DNA of 35,030 bases from Bacillota bacterium (GCA_022770665.1 JALEHL010000126.1:1-35030), one strand, 5' to 3'; shown: positions 7,856 through 17,613, counted from the first letter of the stretch. Numbers and translations are program-made. The notes: generated by a model from the sequence alone, not told the origin.

Positions 7856-7900
7856 AAAATCGCTTCCGCCTATAAATTTCAGGCGGAAGCGATTTTATTT
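7856..7900. terminator. Rho-independent terminator downstream of spoVT
   Basis: A long stem AAAATCGCTTCCGCCT (7856-7871) pairs with AGGCGGAAGCGATTTT (7881-7896) around a 9-nt loop. The flanks are T-rich on plus and A-rich (T-rich on minus), so it can serve spoVT and the convergent decayed gene. Confidence 0.92.
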
Positions 7901-7915
7901 TCAGGCAGAACTTTG

Positions 7916-9821
7916 TTATATCTCTTTCAAAGTTCTCCACGCTTTTGTTGAATAGTCAGTGTATATCTTCTGTCCGTCAATCAGTACATAACCGCGAACC
8001 TTATAGTAATATCTGTACCCCCTCTTCAGATCTCTGGTGTTGATATAATATCCTTTCGTTCCTCCCTTAACGGAAACGAAGAACGGTTTTCTGCCATAGC
8101 CTTTTTTCTCCGTGCGGATCGGAAGATTTCCACTCCGTCGAAGCTTATTTTCTTTCCCTTGGCGTCTTTCCATGCTATTTTAATCCCTGTTCTACCGTCT
8201 TTCATTCTCACAACAGACGAGCGTGCAATGCGTTTCAGATTGCGGAGTTCGGAAATAATTTCATCCTTTGCCGGGTCCTTTTCAATCACCGCCGGGTCCT
8301 TTTCGAGCTCCTGCGGATTCTGAATGACCGGCGTATCTGCAGGCGGCACGCTGCTGCCTGCAGAATCACACTGATATACTGCCAGGGTTCCGGAGACCTC
8401 GCAGGCCGCAAGAAGCAGCGCCTTACCATTTTTGCTGTCGGATGCCGGAACAAAGCACAGTCCCTCCGGGGATACGTCGCCCTGAATCGCAGCATCGAAT
8501 TCACGGGAGTTTATATAGTTGACAAACTTCGCATTGGAAGGCTCGGTGATGTCATAAACCATCACGCCGCCTATACGCTCAAGGGCAATGAATGCATAGT
8601 TCTTTTCTCCCACCGTGCCGGTAATCACGGTCTCCGGTTCCGGTCCCTTCTTGCCGGAACGGTTGTCCAGACTGGTCTTGTCGTTGGACGCATTGAAGTA
8701 AGCAGGAAGCTTTTCCGCAGTGATCTCCTCAAAATCGCTGCCGCTGTCATATACAAGGTTCAGTCCGTCAGAAGTTCCAGCGAACCGTCTGTCTTGCAGG
8801 AGAACAATGCTGCAAGACCATTGTCTGTATATCCTTCTGCCTGGATGGCTGCCGCAAGTTTCGTTCCGTCCGGAGAGATTGCAACAGAGGTCATATCGCC
8901 GTATGTAAATTCTCTGCCATTCACCATGGTTTTCAGGTCAAACTCGGTTCCTGTCAGATTTACCACTTTGTCTCCGGCCAGCTTTTCGTTCAGGTTCACA
9001 GCAATCAGCTTGCCCTTCACGCCGCTGACCGCATAGGCAAATCCGTTTACCGGGTTGTAGGCGACGATTTCCAGGCTGCCGCCGTCCGCATTCATCGCAC
9101 CGGAGTTATGTCTGCCGACAAGTTCCAGCTTCAGAGATCCTGAAGCATCATAATATCCTGTTACGCGGGTATCTCCTGTTACGACAGGCGTAAAGGCAGG
9201 TTCCGGAGAAGCACTGGAAGCGCCGTGAACGCTGCCATAATCACCTTTGCTGTTTCTTGGGGCATTGGCAGCCACGTATGCTTCGTCTACCGTTGCGGAT
9301 GTTTTTTCCCAGACAACAATCTGAAAATCTCCGTTTGTATCCGTGTCAGTGTGATTCACGCGTTTCAGGGATTTCTGCTTGGAGACTTTGATGGCTTTCG
9401 TATTTTCATCCGCAGTAACAGAGTCAATTTCGGTTTCTCCGTTCATCAACTTGATGGTAAAGTTTTTGTTGTCAATGATCCAGTCACAGATCTGGTCCGC
9501 ATCAGGCAGATCATACGTCAGAAATTCGTCCGTCGTCGTCTCTGCTGCACCGACAACCAGGTATGACCCACTCGCAGGGATCTTCCCGCTGAGTTTCAGG
9601 GCTTTATCTCCGTAGACCAGCGAATAACCGGAAAGATCCACAGACGCATTTGTCGGATTGTACAGTTCAATAAAGCTGTTGGAAATTGGTGTATCTCCTT
9701 TTCCTCCGCCGCCGTAAACCTGATCGATGATCAGGTGATCCGGCACATCCGCTGCAAATGCAGTGGGAACCATGGCCAGAATAAGAGCAAACACCAGCAA
9801 AATACTTGTCCGTCGTTTCAT
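7916..9821 (-). pseudogene. Decayed secreted choice-of-anchor I / lamin-tail protein gene
   Basis: Three frames are needed to read one protein. Segment 1 (9821 to about 8765) has a signal peptide (residues 1-23, ending AFA), a lamin-tail domain (FIELYNPTN, DLSGYSLVYG) and the start of a choice-of-anchor I propeller. It stops just after SLELLTD. Segment 2 (about 8765 to 8115) resumes at GLNLVYDSGSDFEEIT and runs through KKGPEPE, YAFIALERIGGVMVYDI and PEGLCF. Segment 3 (about 8115 to 7916) is a fibronectin-III-like tail ([16 protein letters not shown]). In intact relatives roughly 200 residues separate SLELL-type text from NLVYDSGSDFE, so the first break looks like a deletion. The second break needs only 1-2 nt. 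Promoter, ribosome site (GGAGGAG) and signal peptide are preserved. A cell-surface role is expected; the intact family's activity is not well defined. Confidence 0.82.
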
Positions 9822-9869
9822 TTTACTCCTCCAATGAATATTTCAGTATCGTTTTTTCGTACGAACAGC

Positions 9870-9898
9870 ATTATAACGGCCCTATGTAAAATCTGAAA
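9870..9898 (-). promoter_or_regulatory. Promoter of the decayed choice-of-anchor gene
   Basis: On the minus strand there is a -35 TTTCAG (plus 9893-9898), 17 nt, and a perfect -10 TATAAT (plus 9870-9875), about 50 nt before the ATG. Confidence 0.55.
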
Positions 9899-9991
9899 CC
9901 AGACCTGTGTAAAATGTATTTTTTGCACATTCGATGTCCGTAGCGGAAGGAATCAGGAAATTCATAAAATCTGTGATCATTCTTTTTTACT

Positions 9992-10039
9992 ATAAAAAAA
10001 CCTTCAAACCGAGTCATCATCTTGCGATCCGTTTGAAGG
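9992..10039 (-). terminator. Terminator of the murC-to-DUF6054 operon
   Basis: On the minus strand CCTTCAAAC (plus 10031-10039) pairs with GTTTGAAGG (plus 10001-10009) around a 21-nt loop, followed by seven T residues. It lies about 95 nt beyond the DUF6054 stop. Confidence 0.85.
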
Positions 10040-10133
10040 CTTATGAAAAAAGAACGGGAAGATACTGTCCGGGCAGCCAGTGCGATCCTCATTGCTGCAC
10101 TGCCAGCAGAGATATAGAACTTTTTTTCGTCAT

Positions 10134-10460
10134 CTATAAAATTTCTCTCAGTTTATCCAGAAACGCCTCTTCGCCCAAGGTATTGATTTTGAAAAAGGTT
10201 GCCTGACTGCCGCCTGCGGTAATAGCAGAAAGTTTTATCGGTCCGTTACCATCCTGAAACAAGGTAACATTAAGGCTCACACGATTGCCGCCGGAATAGC
10301 TGAATCTCTCAAAGACGCGGACACTGCATCTTGCAGTTTCACTGCAGAAATCGCTCGAATCCTCCAGGGATGCTGACACACTTCCATTCAGTATACCTTT
10401 TTCAATCTTACGAATGATTTCATGAAAATCACCGCTCAGGGTACGTTCCAGCTTTGCCAT
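10134..10460 (-). CDS. Small DUF6054-like protein
   Basis: This 108-residue soluble protein has a short amphipathic N-terminal helix (ERTLSGDFHEIIRKIEKGIL) and then beta-strands with conserved-looking text (ARCSVRVFERFSYSGGNRV, SAITAGGSQATFFKINT). It matches my memory of DUF6054, whose function is unknown. AAAGGAG lies 8 nt before the ATG. It is the last gene of the long leftward operon, 41 nt behind mfd, and a strong terminator follows. No membrane segment or catalytic motif is visible. Confidence 0.7.
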   Translation of the reverse strand: MAKLERTLSGDFHEIIRKIEKGILNGSVSASLEDSSDFCSETARCSVRVFERFSYSGGNRVSLNVTLFQDGNGPIKLSAITAGGSQATFFKINTLGEEAFLDKLREIL

Positions 10461-10501
10461 ATTCCGAATCTCCTTTCTCTTGATCCGTTGATCTGTTAAT
10501 T

Positions 10502-13500
10502 TCAGGTGCTTTTTTTGTCTGCGTTGATCGTCTCCAGCAGGGATATCGCCTCATCCAGCATTTTTTTCCGGTCGCAGGTGAGGCGAATGAACGGTTCGAC
10601 GCCGCCATGAATAAAGACCTTCTGTCCGTATCTGGCTGTCACGTTCATCAGTGCGAAGCCGCTGAGCGGGTTCTTCTGACCGAACTGGAACACCAGTTTC
10701 CCGTTCTGCAGAGATACCCTTGTAACCGACAGAATGCCTGCCAGATACCGGATATGCGAGATCTTCACCAGATTGATGACTTCCTGCGGCACATCCCCGA
10801 ACCGGTCGAGCATTTCATCGATGATTTCGTCCTCATCGTCTGTTGTGCGGATTCCTGCAATCTTCTTGTACATCTGAAGCTTCAGGGATTCCTCTTCAAT
10901 ATACTGTTCCGGGATATAGGCAGGCATCGGAAGTTCCACCGAAGTCTCCTCCCGGTTTTCATTTACTATTTCTCCCTGCAGTGCACGGACAGCATCGTCC
11001 ACCAGCTTGCAGTACAGCTCGTAACCGATGTTCATCATATGCCCGCTTTGCTCCGTACCCAGCAGGTTTCCCGCACCCCGGATCTCCAGGTCACGCATGG
11101 CAACTTTGAATCCGGCACCGAATTCGGTAAATTCCCGGATTGCAGTCAGCCGCTTCTGGGCCACTTCGGTCAGGACTTTGTCTTTCTGATACATCAGATA
11201 CGCGTAAGCCAGCCGGTTGGAACGGCCTACGCGGCCCCGCAGCTGATACAGCTGTGACAGACCGTACCGGTCAGAGTCCATGATGATCATCGTATTGGCA
11301 TTTGGTATGTCGATGCCGGATTCTATGATGGTGGTTGCCACCAGCACATTGTTTTCCCCATTGATAAAGCTGAGCATCACATCTTCCAGTGCATGCTCGT
11401 TCATCTGCCCATGTCCTACAGCGACACGCGCCTCCGGTACCAGATCCTCAATCAGGTCGGCGATCTTCTGAATGCCTCGAACCCGGTTAAATACCACGTA
11501 GACCTGACCGCCCCGGCCCAGCTCTCTCTCGATGATTTCCTTGATAAGCTGGTCATCCTGCTCCAGCACATAGGTCTGGACCGGATACCGCTCTTCCGGC
11601 GGTTCCTCGATCAGAGACATGTCCTTGATGCCGGTCAGCGACATGTTCAGCGTTCTCGGGATCGGCGTGGCAGACAGCGTCAGCACATCGACATTCTTCT
11701 TGAGTTTCTTGATCTTCTCCTTATGCTCCACGCCGAACCGCTGTTCTTCATCGACTACCAGCAGTCCCAGATCCTTAAACTTTACATCATCAGACAGCAG
11801 CCGGTGTGTTCCGATGACCAGGTCCACCTGTCCCTTTGCCAGGTTGTCAATCGTCTGCTTCTGCTGTGCCTCACTGCGAAACCGCGAAAGCACATCCACC
11901 TTGAACGGAAAATTTTCAAACCGTTCTTTCAACGTATAATAGTGCTGATTTGCAAGGATCGTAGTCGGTACCAGGACCGCTGCCTGCTTGCCGTCCGCCA
12001 CACATTTAAACAGTGCTCTGGCAGCCACTTCCGTTTTGCCGAAACCCACATCTCCGCAAAGAAGACGATCCATGCAGAACGGTTTTTCCATATCTGCTTT
12101 GATCTCTTCCACTGCGCGAAGCTGGTCATCTGTCTCCTGATAGGGAAAACTGTCTTCAAATTCTTTCTGCCAGACGGTATCCTTTCCAAAGCTGTAACCC
12201 TTCTCCATCTGGCGATGCGCGTACAGATCGATCAGATCCTTTGCCATCACAGCGATGGCGGCTTTGGCCTTTGCCTTGGTCGCTTTCCACTCTCCGCCGG
12301 AGAGCTTGTTCAGCTTCGGCGCTTTTCCATCACTGCCGATATATTTCTGAACGATATCCATCTGCTCCACCGGCACATAGAGCATATCATCCCCGGCGTA
12401 CTTGATCTTGATGTAATCCTTCTTCTCTCCCTGTACCGTCAGCTGCTCGATCCCGAGGAACTTGCCGATGCCGTGGTTCTCATGAACCACGAAATCGCCC
12501 TGCCGCATGTCGGCAAAGCTCTGAATCTTCTGCCCCTTGTCCTTGTATCGGCTCCGTTTCCTGCTGGTTTTACCTGTCGCGAAAATATCCCGGTCGCTGA
12601 TATAACAGACTTTTTCTGTCGGCAGATCAATGCCGGAGGAAAGCTGTCCCTGCCTGAAACAGATTTTCCCAGAAAGGCCGATTCTGTCAACAAATTCTGT
12701 AAGGTTTTCAATTCGTTCCTGACTTCCGCAGACGATGACGACACGGTAACCCTTTTTTACGTAAGATTTCAGTTCCGTCTCCAGCACATTCATCTTGCCA
12801 TTGAAATGCAGGGTCTGACGGCTCTGCAGGTTATATACCTGATCAAATCCGGAAATCCCTGCCACTGCTTTCGGAAATGGTGTAAACACCGCAACCTGTT
12901 TTTTTTCGTAAACCTTCAGAAAATCATTTTTATCCGGAAGCAGAGCTGCATCTGCCGGAATCACCTGCCCTCGTTCAAGAAGTACCTGAAAATCTTCTTT
13001 CATTTCCCGGCACTGCAGATCCAGCGTCTCATAGATCCGGTCCGGATCATCAATCAGAATCATGCCGTCACGCAGATAATCCCAGAGATATTCTGTCTTT
13101 TCGAAAAAATAGTGCAGGTAATTTTCCAGAAGCTGCACGTTAGATTTCTGGTCGATATATTCACAGAGCTGATCCCGTCTTTTCCGCAGTTTTTCAGCCG
13201 CTTCCCCGTTCTTTTTCTCCAGTCTGGATGCTGCGGCGGAATACTCCTTCCTGACCCTGCTTCCAGCTTTTTCAAACAGACCCTTTTCCAGCAAAATCTG
13301 CTCCGCCGGATAGATTTCGACGTATTTCAGGTTTTCAACAGAACGCTGCGTATCAATGTCGAAAGTACGGACCGAATCCACTTCTGTTCCGAACAGTTCA
13401 ATACGATACGGGTACTCCCCGTCCGGTGTGAAAATGTCCAGAATGCCGCCCCGTATACTGTACTGTCCGCGGCCTTCCACCACGCCCGTTCGTTCATATC

Positions 13501-13897
13501 CCATCTGCAGGAGCTGGACCTTCACCTGCTCCATATCAAGCTCATCGCCCAGGCGGATCCGGATTGCTTTTTCTTCGAAGTATGCGTGCGGAACCATTTT
13601 TTTCATGGCAGCAGAAACCGGCGCAATCACGGTAACGGGCTTTCCGGTCCGCAGCGCCTTCAATACCTTCAGCCGTTCCATGGACTGATCATGGTTTCTG
13701 GCTTCATATTTCAGAAAAACGTGTTCCTCTGCCGCCAGTACGTAAATTTCCCTGTCCTCTGCAAAAAAAGAAAGGTCCGAAGCCATTCTCTTTGCCCTTG
13801 TTTCCGTGGGTACGATCATGAGGCTTTGGCCTTTTCCTGACAGGTACGCAGCTACGGGAGCGACTCTGCTTTCAGAAATTCCTGAAATGTTGATCAT
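10502..13897 (-). CDS. mfd: Transcription-repair coupling factor Mfd
   Basis: This 1131-residue protein removes stalled RNA polymerase from damaged DNA and recruits UvrA. It has the UvrB-like N-terminal module (VVEGRGQYSIRGGILDIFTP, about 150) and the CarD-like polymerase-binding domain (GDFVVHENHGIGKFLGIE, about 465-482). The SF2 translocase follows with Walker A GDVGFGKTE (about 612-620), DEEQRFG, TLSATPIPRT, QLRGRVGRS and the TRG region. The C-terminal D7 autoinhibitory domain starts near residue 1000. The extreme N-terminus is about 25-30 residues shorter than in B. subtilis. The ATG overlaps the pth stop by 4 nt and has AAGGAG 8 nt upstream, so the short start looks genuine. fin (yabK), between pth and mfd in Bacillus, is absent. 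Confidence 0.98.
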   Translation of the reverse strand: MINISGISESRVAPVAAYLSGKGQSLMIVPTETRAKRMASDLSFFAEDREIYVLAAEEHVFLKYEARNHDQSMERLKVLKALRTGKPVTVIAPVSAAMKKMVPHAYFEEKAIRIRLGDELDMEQVKVQLLQMGYERTGVVEGRGQYSIRGGILDIFTPDGEYPYRIELFGTEVDSVRTFDIDTQRSVENLKYVEIYPAEQILLEKGLFEKAGSRVRKEYSAAASRLEKKNGEAAEKLRKRRDQLCEYIDQKSNVQLLENYLHYFFEKTEYLWDYLRDGMILIDDPDRIYETLDLQCREMKEDFQVLLERGQVIPADAALLPDKNDFLKVYEKKQVAVFTPFPKAVAGISGFDQVYNLQSRQTLHFNGKMNVLETELKSYVKKGYRVVIVCGSQERIENLTEFVDRIGLSGKICFRQGQLSSGIDLPTEKVCYISDRDIFATGKTSRKRSRYKDKGQKIQSFADMRQGDFVVHENHGIGKFLGIEQLTVQGEKKDYIKIKYAGDDMLYVPVEQMDIVQKYIGSDGKAPKLNKLSGGEWKATKAKAKAAIAVMAKDLIDLYAHRQMEKGYSFGKDTVWQKEFEDSFPYQETDDQLRAVEEIKADMEKPFCMDRLLCGDVGFGKTEVAARALFKCVADGKQAAVLVPTTILANQHYYTLKERFENFPFKVDVLSRFRSEAQQKQTIDNLAKGQVDLVIGTHRLLSDDVKFKDLGLLVVDEEQRFGVEHKEKIKKLKKNVDVLTLSATPIPRTLNMSLTGIKDMSLIEEPPEERYPVQTYVLEQDDQLIKEIIERELGRGGQVYVVFNRVRGIQKIADLIEDLVPEARVAVGHGQMNEHALEDVMLSFINGENNVLVATTIIESGIDIPNANTMIIMDSDRYGLSQLYQLRGRVGRSNRLAYAYLMYQKDKVLTEVAQKRLTAIREFTEFGAGFKVAMRDLEIRGAGNLLGTEQSGHMMNIGYELYCKLVDDAVRALQGEIVNENREETSVELPMPAYIPEQYIEEESLKLQMYKKIAGIRTTDDEDEIIDEMLDRFGDVPQEVINLVKISHIRYLAGILSVTRVSLQNGKLVFQFGQKNPLSGFALMNVTARYGQKVFIHGGVEPFIRLTCDRKKMLDEAISLLETINADKKST

Positions 13898-14475
13898 TCC
13901 GGTTTCTCCTTCTTCGGTCTTACATTATATTCATTCATGGCCTTCTCGATGCCTTTTTCCACAATGGCAGCAGCTGCTTTCGCGGATTTTTCCAGTGCGC
14001 CCTCCAGCAGCTTTCGCTCTTCGCCGGACACACCGCCGGTCACAAAATGAATCAGATCTACCGGTTTCTCTGTGCCGATCCCCACTCGGATTCTTGGGAA
14101 CTGATCCGTCTGCAGCTGGTAAACGACAGAACGCATACCATTATGTGTTCCGGCGCTTCCTTTCTTGCGGATCCGGAATGTGCCAGCAGGAATATCAATA
14201 TCGTCATAAATCACGATCAGCTCCTGCGGATCGATTTTGTAAAAATTCACCGCATCACGGATCGCCTCGCCGCTGAGATTCATATAGGTCTGCGGCTTCA
14301 TCAGCAGAACCCGCTGGTCGGCGATTCTGCCTTCGCCGACCAGGGATTTGAATTTCAGTTTATCCACTTGTATTCCATATTCTTCTGCCAGCAGGTCAAT
14401 GGCGATAAACCCCATATTGTGCCGCGTATTTTCGTATTTTTTCCCGGGATTTCCAAGCCCTGCGATAATGTACAT
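13894..14475 (-). CDS. pth: Peptidyl-tRNA hydrolase
   Basis: This 193-residue enzyme recycles peptidyl-tRNA released from ribosomes. All signature blocks are present: GLGNPGKKYENTRHNMGF with catalytic His19, LLMKPQTYMNLSGEA, IVIYDDIDIPAGTFRIRKKG with the catalytic Asp, and GTHNGMRSV. Length matches the bacterial family. AGGAG precedes the ATG. The stop overlaps mfd by 4 nt, and prs lies 43 nt upstream, giving the classical prs-pth-mfd order (spoVC in B. subtilis nomenclature). Confidence 0.97.
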   Translation of the reverse strand: MYIIAGLGNPGKKYENTRHNMGFIAIDLLAEEYGIQVDKLKFKSLVGEGRIADQRVLLMKPQTYMNLSGEAIRDAVNFYKIDPQELIVIYDDIDIPAGTFRIRKKGSAGTHNGMRSVVYQLQTDQFPRIRVGIGTEKPVDLIHFVTGGVSGEERKLLEGALEKSAKAAAAIVEKGIEKAMNEYNVRPKKEKPE

Positions 14476-14518
14476 TCCTTATTTTCTCCTGTATTATTTC
14501 TGATTCCGGCGTGTCCGG

Positions 14519-15469
14519 TCAGTCAAACAGCACGCTGATCGAGCCGTTAGTGAAAATTCTGCTGATCGCTTCTGCGAAAAGCGGTGCCACAGAGAGGAAT
14601 TTCATCTTTTCCAGTTTCTTTTCTTCCGCCAGAGGTACGGTGTTCAGAAGGACCAGCTCTTCGATGGCAGAGGCCTCCAGTCTCTCCACAGCAGGCCCGG
14701 ATAATACCGCATGGGTCGCCCCGGCAAATACGGCTTTGGCTCCCATATCCTTGATGGCGTTGGCTGCATTGCAGATGGTTCCCGCTGTATCAATCATATC
14801 ATCGATGATGATGCAGTTCTTTCCTTCAATATTTCCGATAATATTCATAATCTCGCTCTTGTTCGGCTCCGGCCGTCTTTTATCGATAATCGCAATCGGA
14901 CAGTTGAGGAATTCTGCCATATTTCTTGCCCTGGTCACGCTACCGTGGTCCGGAGAAACCACAACCACATCCTCCAGATTCTTTTCAATGAAATATTTTG
15001 CCAGAATCGGCATACCGAGCAGATGATCCACCGGAATATCGAAATAACCCTGAATCTGGTTCGCATGAAGGTCCATCGTAACGACACGGTCCGCACCGGC
15101 TGCAATGATCAGATCAGCAACCAACTTGGCTGTGATCGGATCTCTGGCTTTTGCTTTTCTGTCCTGACGGGCATAGCCGTAATATGGAATCACTGCATTG
15201 ATTCTACCCGCCGATGCACGTTTCATTGCATCGATCATGATCAGCAGTTCCATCAGGTTATCGTTGACCGGATTACAGGTGGACTGGATGATATAAATAT
15301 CCAGACCTCTGACGGATTCCCAGATATTTACCGATATTTCACCATCACTGAACTTGGTGACGGTTGCTCTTCCAAGCGGTTTCCCTAAAATACCTGCAAT
15401 TTCCTGTGCCAGCTCGTCGTTCGAATTTCCTGCAAAAATTTTGTAATCAGCAAACACTCCGCTTCTCAC
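14519..15469 (-). CDS. prs: Ribose-phosphate pyrophosphokinase
   Basis: This 316-residue PRPP synthase transfers pyrophosphate from ATP to ribose-5-phosphate, feeding purine, pyrimidine, His and Trp synthesis. Class I motifs are intact: [20 protein letters not shown] (ATP loop), [31 protein letters not shown] (catalytic flexible region) and the PRPP loop [12 protein letters not shown]. The start is GTG at 15469, with AGAGG about 9 nt upstream. No ATG lies closer to the family N-terminus, and the preceding residues of homologues are short. It lies between glmU and pth, as in Bacillus. Confidence 0.97.
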   Translation of the reverse strand: MRSGVFADYKIFAGNSNDELAQEIAGILGKPLGRATVTKFSDGEISVNIWESVRGLDIYIIQSTCNPVNDNLMELLIMIDAMKRASAGRINAVIPYYGYARQDRKAKARDPITAKLVADLIIAAGADRVVTMDLHANQIQGYFDIPVDHLLGMPILAKYFIEKNLEDVVVVSPDHGSVTRARNMAEFLNCPIAIIDKRRPEPNKSEIMNIIGNIEGKNCIIIDDMIDTAGTICNAANAIKDMGAKAVFAGATHAVLSGPAVERLEASAIEELVLLNTVPLAEEKKLEKMKFLSVAPLFAEAISRIFTNGSISVLFD

Positions 15470-15505
15470 TGTTTCGTACCTCTTCTTTCTTTTGCGCTTT
15501 TCCTG

Positions 15506-16219
15506 TTACTTTTTTTCTTTCTTTTTCAGGATCCCCTTTCGGGAAACCCAGCCCTGTTTCGTCACACCTCTGGATCTGGCGATATACAGAGCATCCGCCT
15601 CCACATCCTCGGTCACAGTACTGCCTGCACCGATGTATGCGCCGGCGCCCACAGTGACAGGGGACACCAGGTTGCTGTTGCAGCCGATAAAGGCATCATC
15701 TCCCACCGTGGACCTGTATTTATTCGTTCCATCGTAGTTCACGAAAACTACGCCGCAACCTAAGTTCACTCCGCTTCCCACATCTGCGTCACCGATATAT
15801 GTCAGATGAGATGCCTTAGAGCCATCGCCGAAGCTGGAGTTCTTCATTTCCACGAAATCTCCGACCTTGCAGCCTTTTCCCACCCTGCTTCCTGGGCGAA
15901 GATAGGCGAACGGTCCGATTTTCGTATCTTTTCCCACACTGCTGTCCAGCAGCACAGAACTCTGAATTTCCACACCGTCTTCGATAAAGCAGTCTTCAAT
16001 CCTGCTGTTCTGCCCGATGATACAGTTTTCTCCGATCGCTGTATTTCCCCGGAGGGTGACACAGGGTCCGATGCGGGTTCCTGCGCCGATTTTCACACTT
16101 TCCTCAATATAAGCTGTTCTGAGATCCGTAAAGAGCACCCCGTTTTCCAGATGCCGCAGGTTGATCTCCATTCTTTTTTCTTCCTGCTGTTTATAAGCTT
16201 TCAACGCTTCGGATTCCAT
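15506..16219 (-). CDS. glmU: GlmU acetyltransferase domain only (glucosamine-1-phosphate N-acetyltransferase)
   Basis: This 237-residue protein corresponds only to the C-terminal left-handed beta-helix half of bifunctional GlmU (about 455 residues). It keeps the linker helix and hexapeptide repeats from INLRHLENGV onward. All acetyltransferase residues align at exact E. coli spacing: R108 (R333), K126 (K351), catalytic H138 (H363), Y141 (Y366), N152 (N377), N161 (N386) and K167 (K392). The uridylyltransferase half (GxGxGTRM loop) is absent, and murC fills the space upstream. It can probably make GlcNAc-1-P but not UDP-GlcNAc, so another pyrophosphorylase is needed. AGGAGG lies 5 nt before the ATG at 16219; an in-frame ATG at 16237 overlaps the murC stop and lacks such a site. 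Confidence 0.9.
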   Translation of the reverse strand: MESEALKAYKQQEEKRMEINLRHLENGVLFTDLRTAYIEESVKIGAGTRIGPCVTLRGNTAIGENCIIGQNSRIEDCFIEDGVEIQSSVLLDSSVGKDTKIGPFAYLRPGSRVGKGCKVGDFVEMKNSSFGDGSKASHLTYIGDADVGSGVNLGCGVVFVNYDGTNKYRSTVGDDAFIGCNSNLVSPVTVGAGAYIGAGSTVTEDVEADALYIARSRGVTKQGWVSRKGILKKKEKK

Positions 16220-16236
16220 TCTTTCCTCCTGCTCCA

Positions 16237-17613
16237 TTATCTGTCCAGAATCATTTCCCCGACCTTGTAGATATCGCCAGCACCCATGGTAATCACCATG
16301 TCGCCCGGCCGCGCATGCTGCGATACATACCCTGCCATATCCGCAAAATCCGGCATAAACAGTACTTCTTTATCCGGATGACGTTCCTTAATCCGCTCCG
16401 CCAGCTGTGCGGAAGAGATCTTGTAGATGTTCTTTTCCCGTGCTGCGTAAATTTCAGCCAGGATCAGGATATCCGCCTTCTCAAACGCGTCCGCGAATTC
16501 ATCAAACAGTGCAAGCGTCCTGGTATACGTATGCGGCTGGAACAGGCACCAGAGACGATTATGAGGCACGTTCTGCGATGCGCTTAACGTTGCACGGATC
16601 TCGGTCGGATGATGTGCGTAGTCATCTACGATCTTTACGCCTTCCGCTGTCGTTCCGATCAGATCAAAACGACGCTGCGTTCCATGAAACATCTGCAGTG
16701 TTTCCGCAATCAGTGCTGCATCCACTCCAAGGGTATGACAGCATGCAAACGCAGCAAGCGCATTCAGAATGTTATGTTCTCCCGGCAGAGAAAGCTGCAC
16801 CTTCGCCAGAGGCTCACCGCCGCTCATCACAACAAAAGAAGGCATTCCGCTCTCATTGAAACGGATCTCCGCCGCGCTGTAGTCGCAGTTTCCATTCAGA
16901 CCGAAAGTCACGACATTAGAATGCCCCTGAATCACTTTATTTACAAACGGATTCGCATCATAAGCCACAATAAATCCGTTTTCCGGCACCAGTCCGGCAA
17001 ACTGGTCAAAGGAGCTGACAATGTGATCAATATCCTTGAAATAGTCCAGATGATCCGAGTCAATGTTCAGGATGATCTCGATCTTCGGCCGAAGCTGCAG
17101 AAAACTGTCCATGTATTCGCAGGCTTCTGTAACGAAATACCTGCTTTTTCCAACCTTTACATTGCCTCCGATCTCCGAGAGATTGCCGCCGACCAGAATC
17201 GTCGGCGCCAGTGATGCCTTCTCAAGAATTAAAGAAACCATAGAGGTCGTTGTCGTCTTGCCGTGGGTTCCGGAAATCGCGATACTGTTCTCGTATTCGC
17301 TCATCAGGGTGCCCAGCAGCACTGCCCGGGTCACTGCCGGTACACCGCGTTCGGCGGCACGCACCAGTTCCGGGTTGTCATGACCGATCGCGGCGGAATA
17401 CACCACCAGATCCGCATGATCGACATTCTCCGCTCTATGGCCGATAAAGATTCTGGCACCTTTCTGTGCCAGATGCGATGTGATATCAGATTCTTTCATA
17501 TCGGAACCGGTCACCGTATATCCCCTGTCAAGGAGAATCTCCGCGATTGCGGAAAGACCGATGCCGCCGATCCCGATACAGTGTATATTCTGAAACTCAG
17601 ATAGGTTAATCAT
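16237..17613 (-). CDS. murC: UDP-N-acetylmuramate--L-alanine ligase
   Basis: This 458-residue ATP-dependent ligase adds the first amino acid of the peptidoglycan stem. The N-terminal Rossmann domain binds UDP-MurNAc (IHCIGIGGIGLSAIAEILL). The central ATPase domain has the P-loop GTHGKTTTT and the carbamylated-lysine/metal region (EACEYMDSFLQLRP). The C-terminal domain carries DYAHHPTEI and FQPHTYTRT. The start is at 17613, with GGAGG 11 nt upstream; the frame runs to 17709 but crosses the predicted promoter. It heads the operon murC-glmU-prs-pth-mfd. murC in this position is unlike Bacillus, where purR, yabJ and spoVG precede glmU. Confidence 0.97.
   Translation of the reverse strand: MINLSEFQNIHCIGIGGIGLSAIAEILLDRGYTVTGSDMKESDITSHLAQKGARIFIGHRAENVDHADLVVYSAAIGHDNPELVRAAERGVPAVTRAVLLGTLMSEYENSIAISGTHGKTTTTSMVSLILEKASLAPTILVGGNLSEIGGNVKVGKSRYFVTEACEYMDSFLQLRPKIEIILNIDSDHLDYFKDIDHIVSSFDQFAGLVPENGFIVAYDANPFVNKVIQGHSNVVTFGLNGNCDYSAAEIRFNESGMPSFVVMSGGEPLAKVQLSLPGEHNILNALAAFACCHTLGVDAALIAETLQMFHGTQRRFDLIGTTAEGVKIVDDYAHHPTEIRATLSASQNVPHNRLWCLFQPHTYTRTLALFDEFADAFEKADILILAEIYAAREKNIYKISSAQLAERIKERHPDKEVLFMPDFADMAGYVSQHARPGDMVITMGAGDIYKVGEMILDR

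Larger units (their letters stand above)
9822..10133. other. Intergenic region between the decayed gene and the DUF6054 gene
   Basis: No credible gene is present. It holds the terminator of the upstream operon (9992-10039), the promoter of the decayed secreted-protein gene (9870-9898), a perfect TTCGTACGAA palindrome at 9856-9865 near the predicted transcription start, and two near-copies of a TGTAAAAT element (about 9885 and 9907). Confidence 0.6.

Noticed and set aside
11393-13840. An 815-codon open frame on the plus strand
   Set aside because: It lies wholly antisense to mfd, has no family similarity or ribosome site, and its composition mirrors the mfd codons. Mfd is certain.
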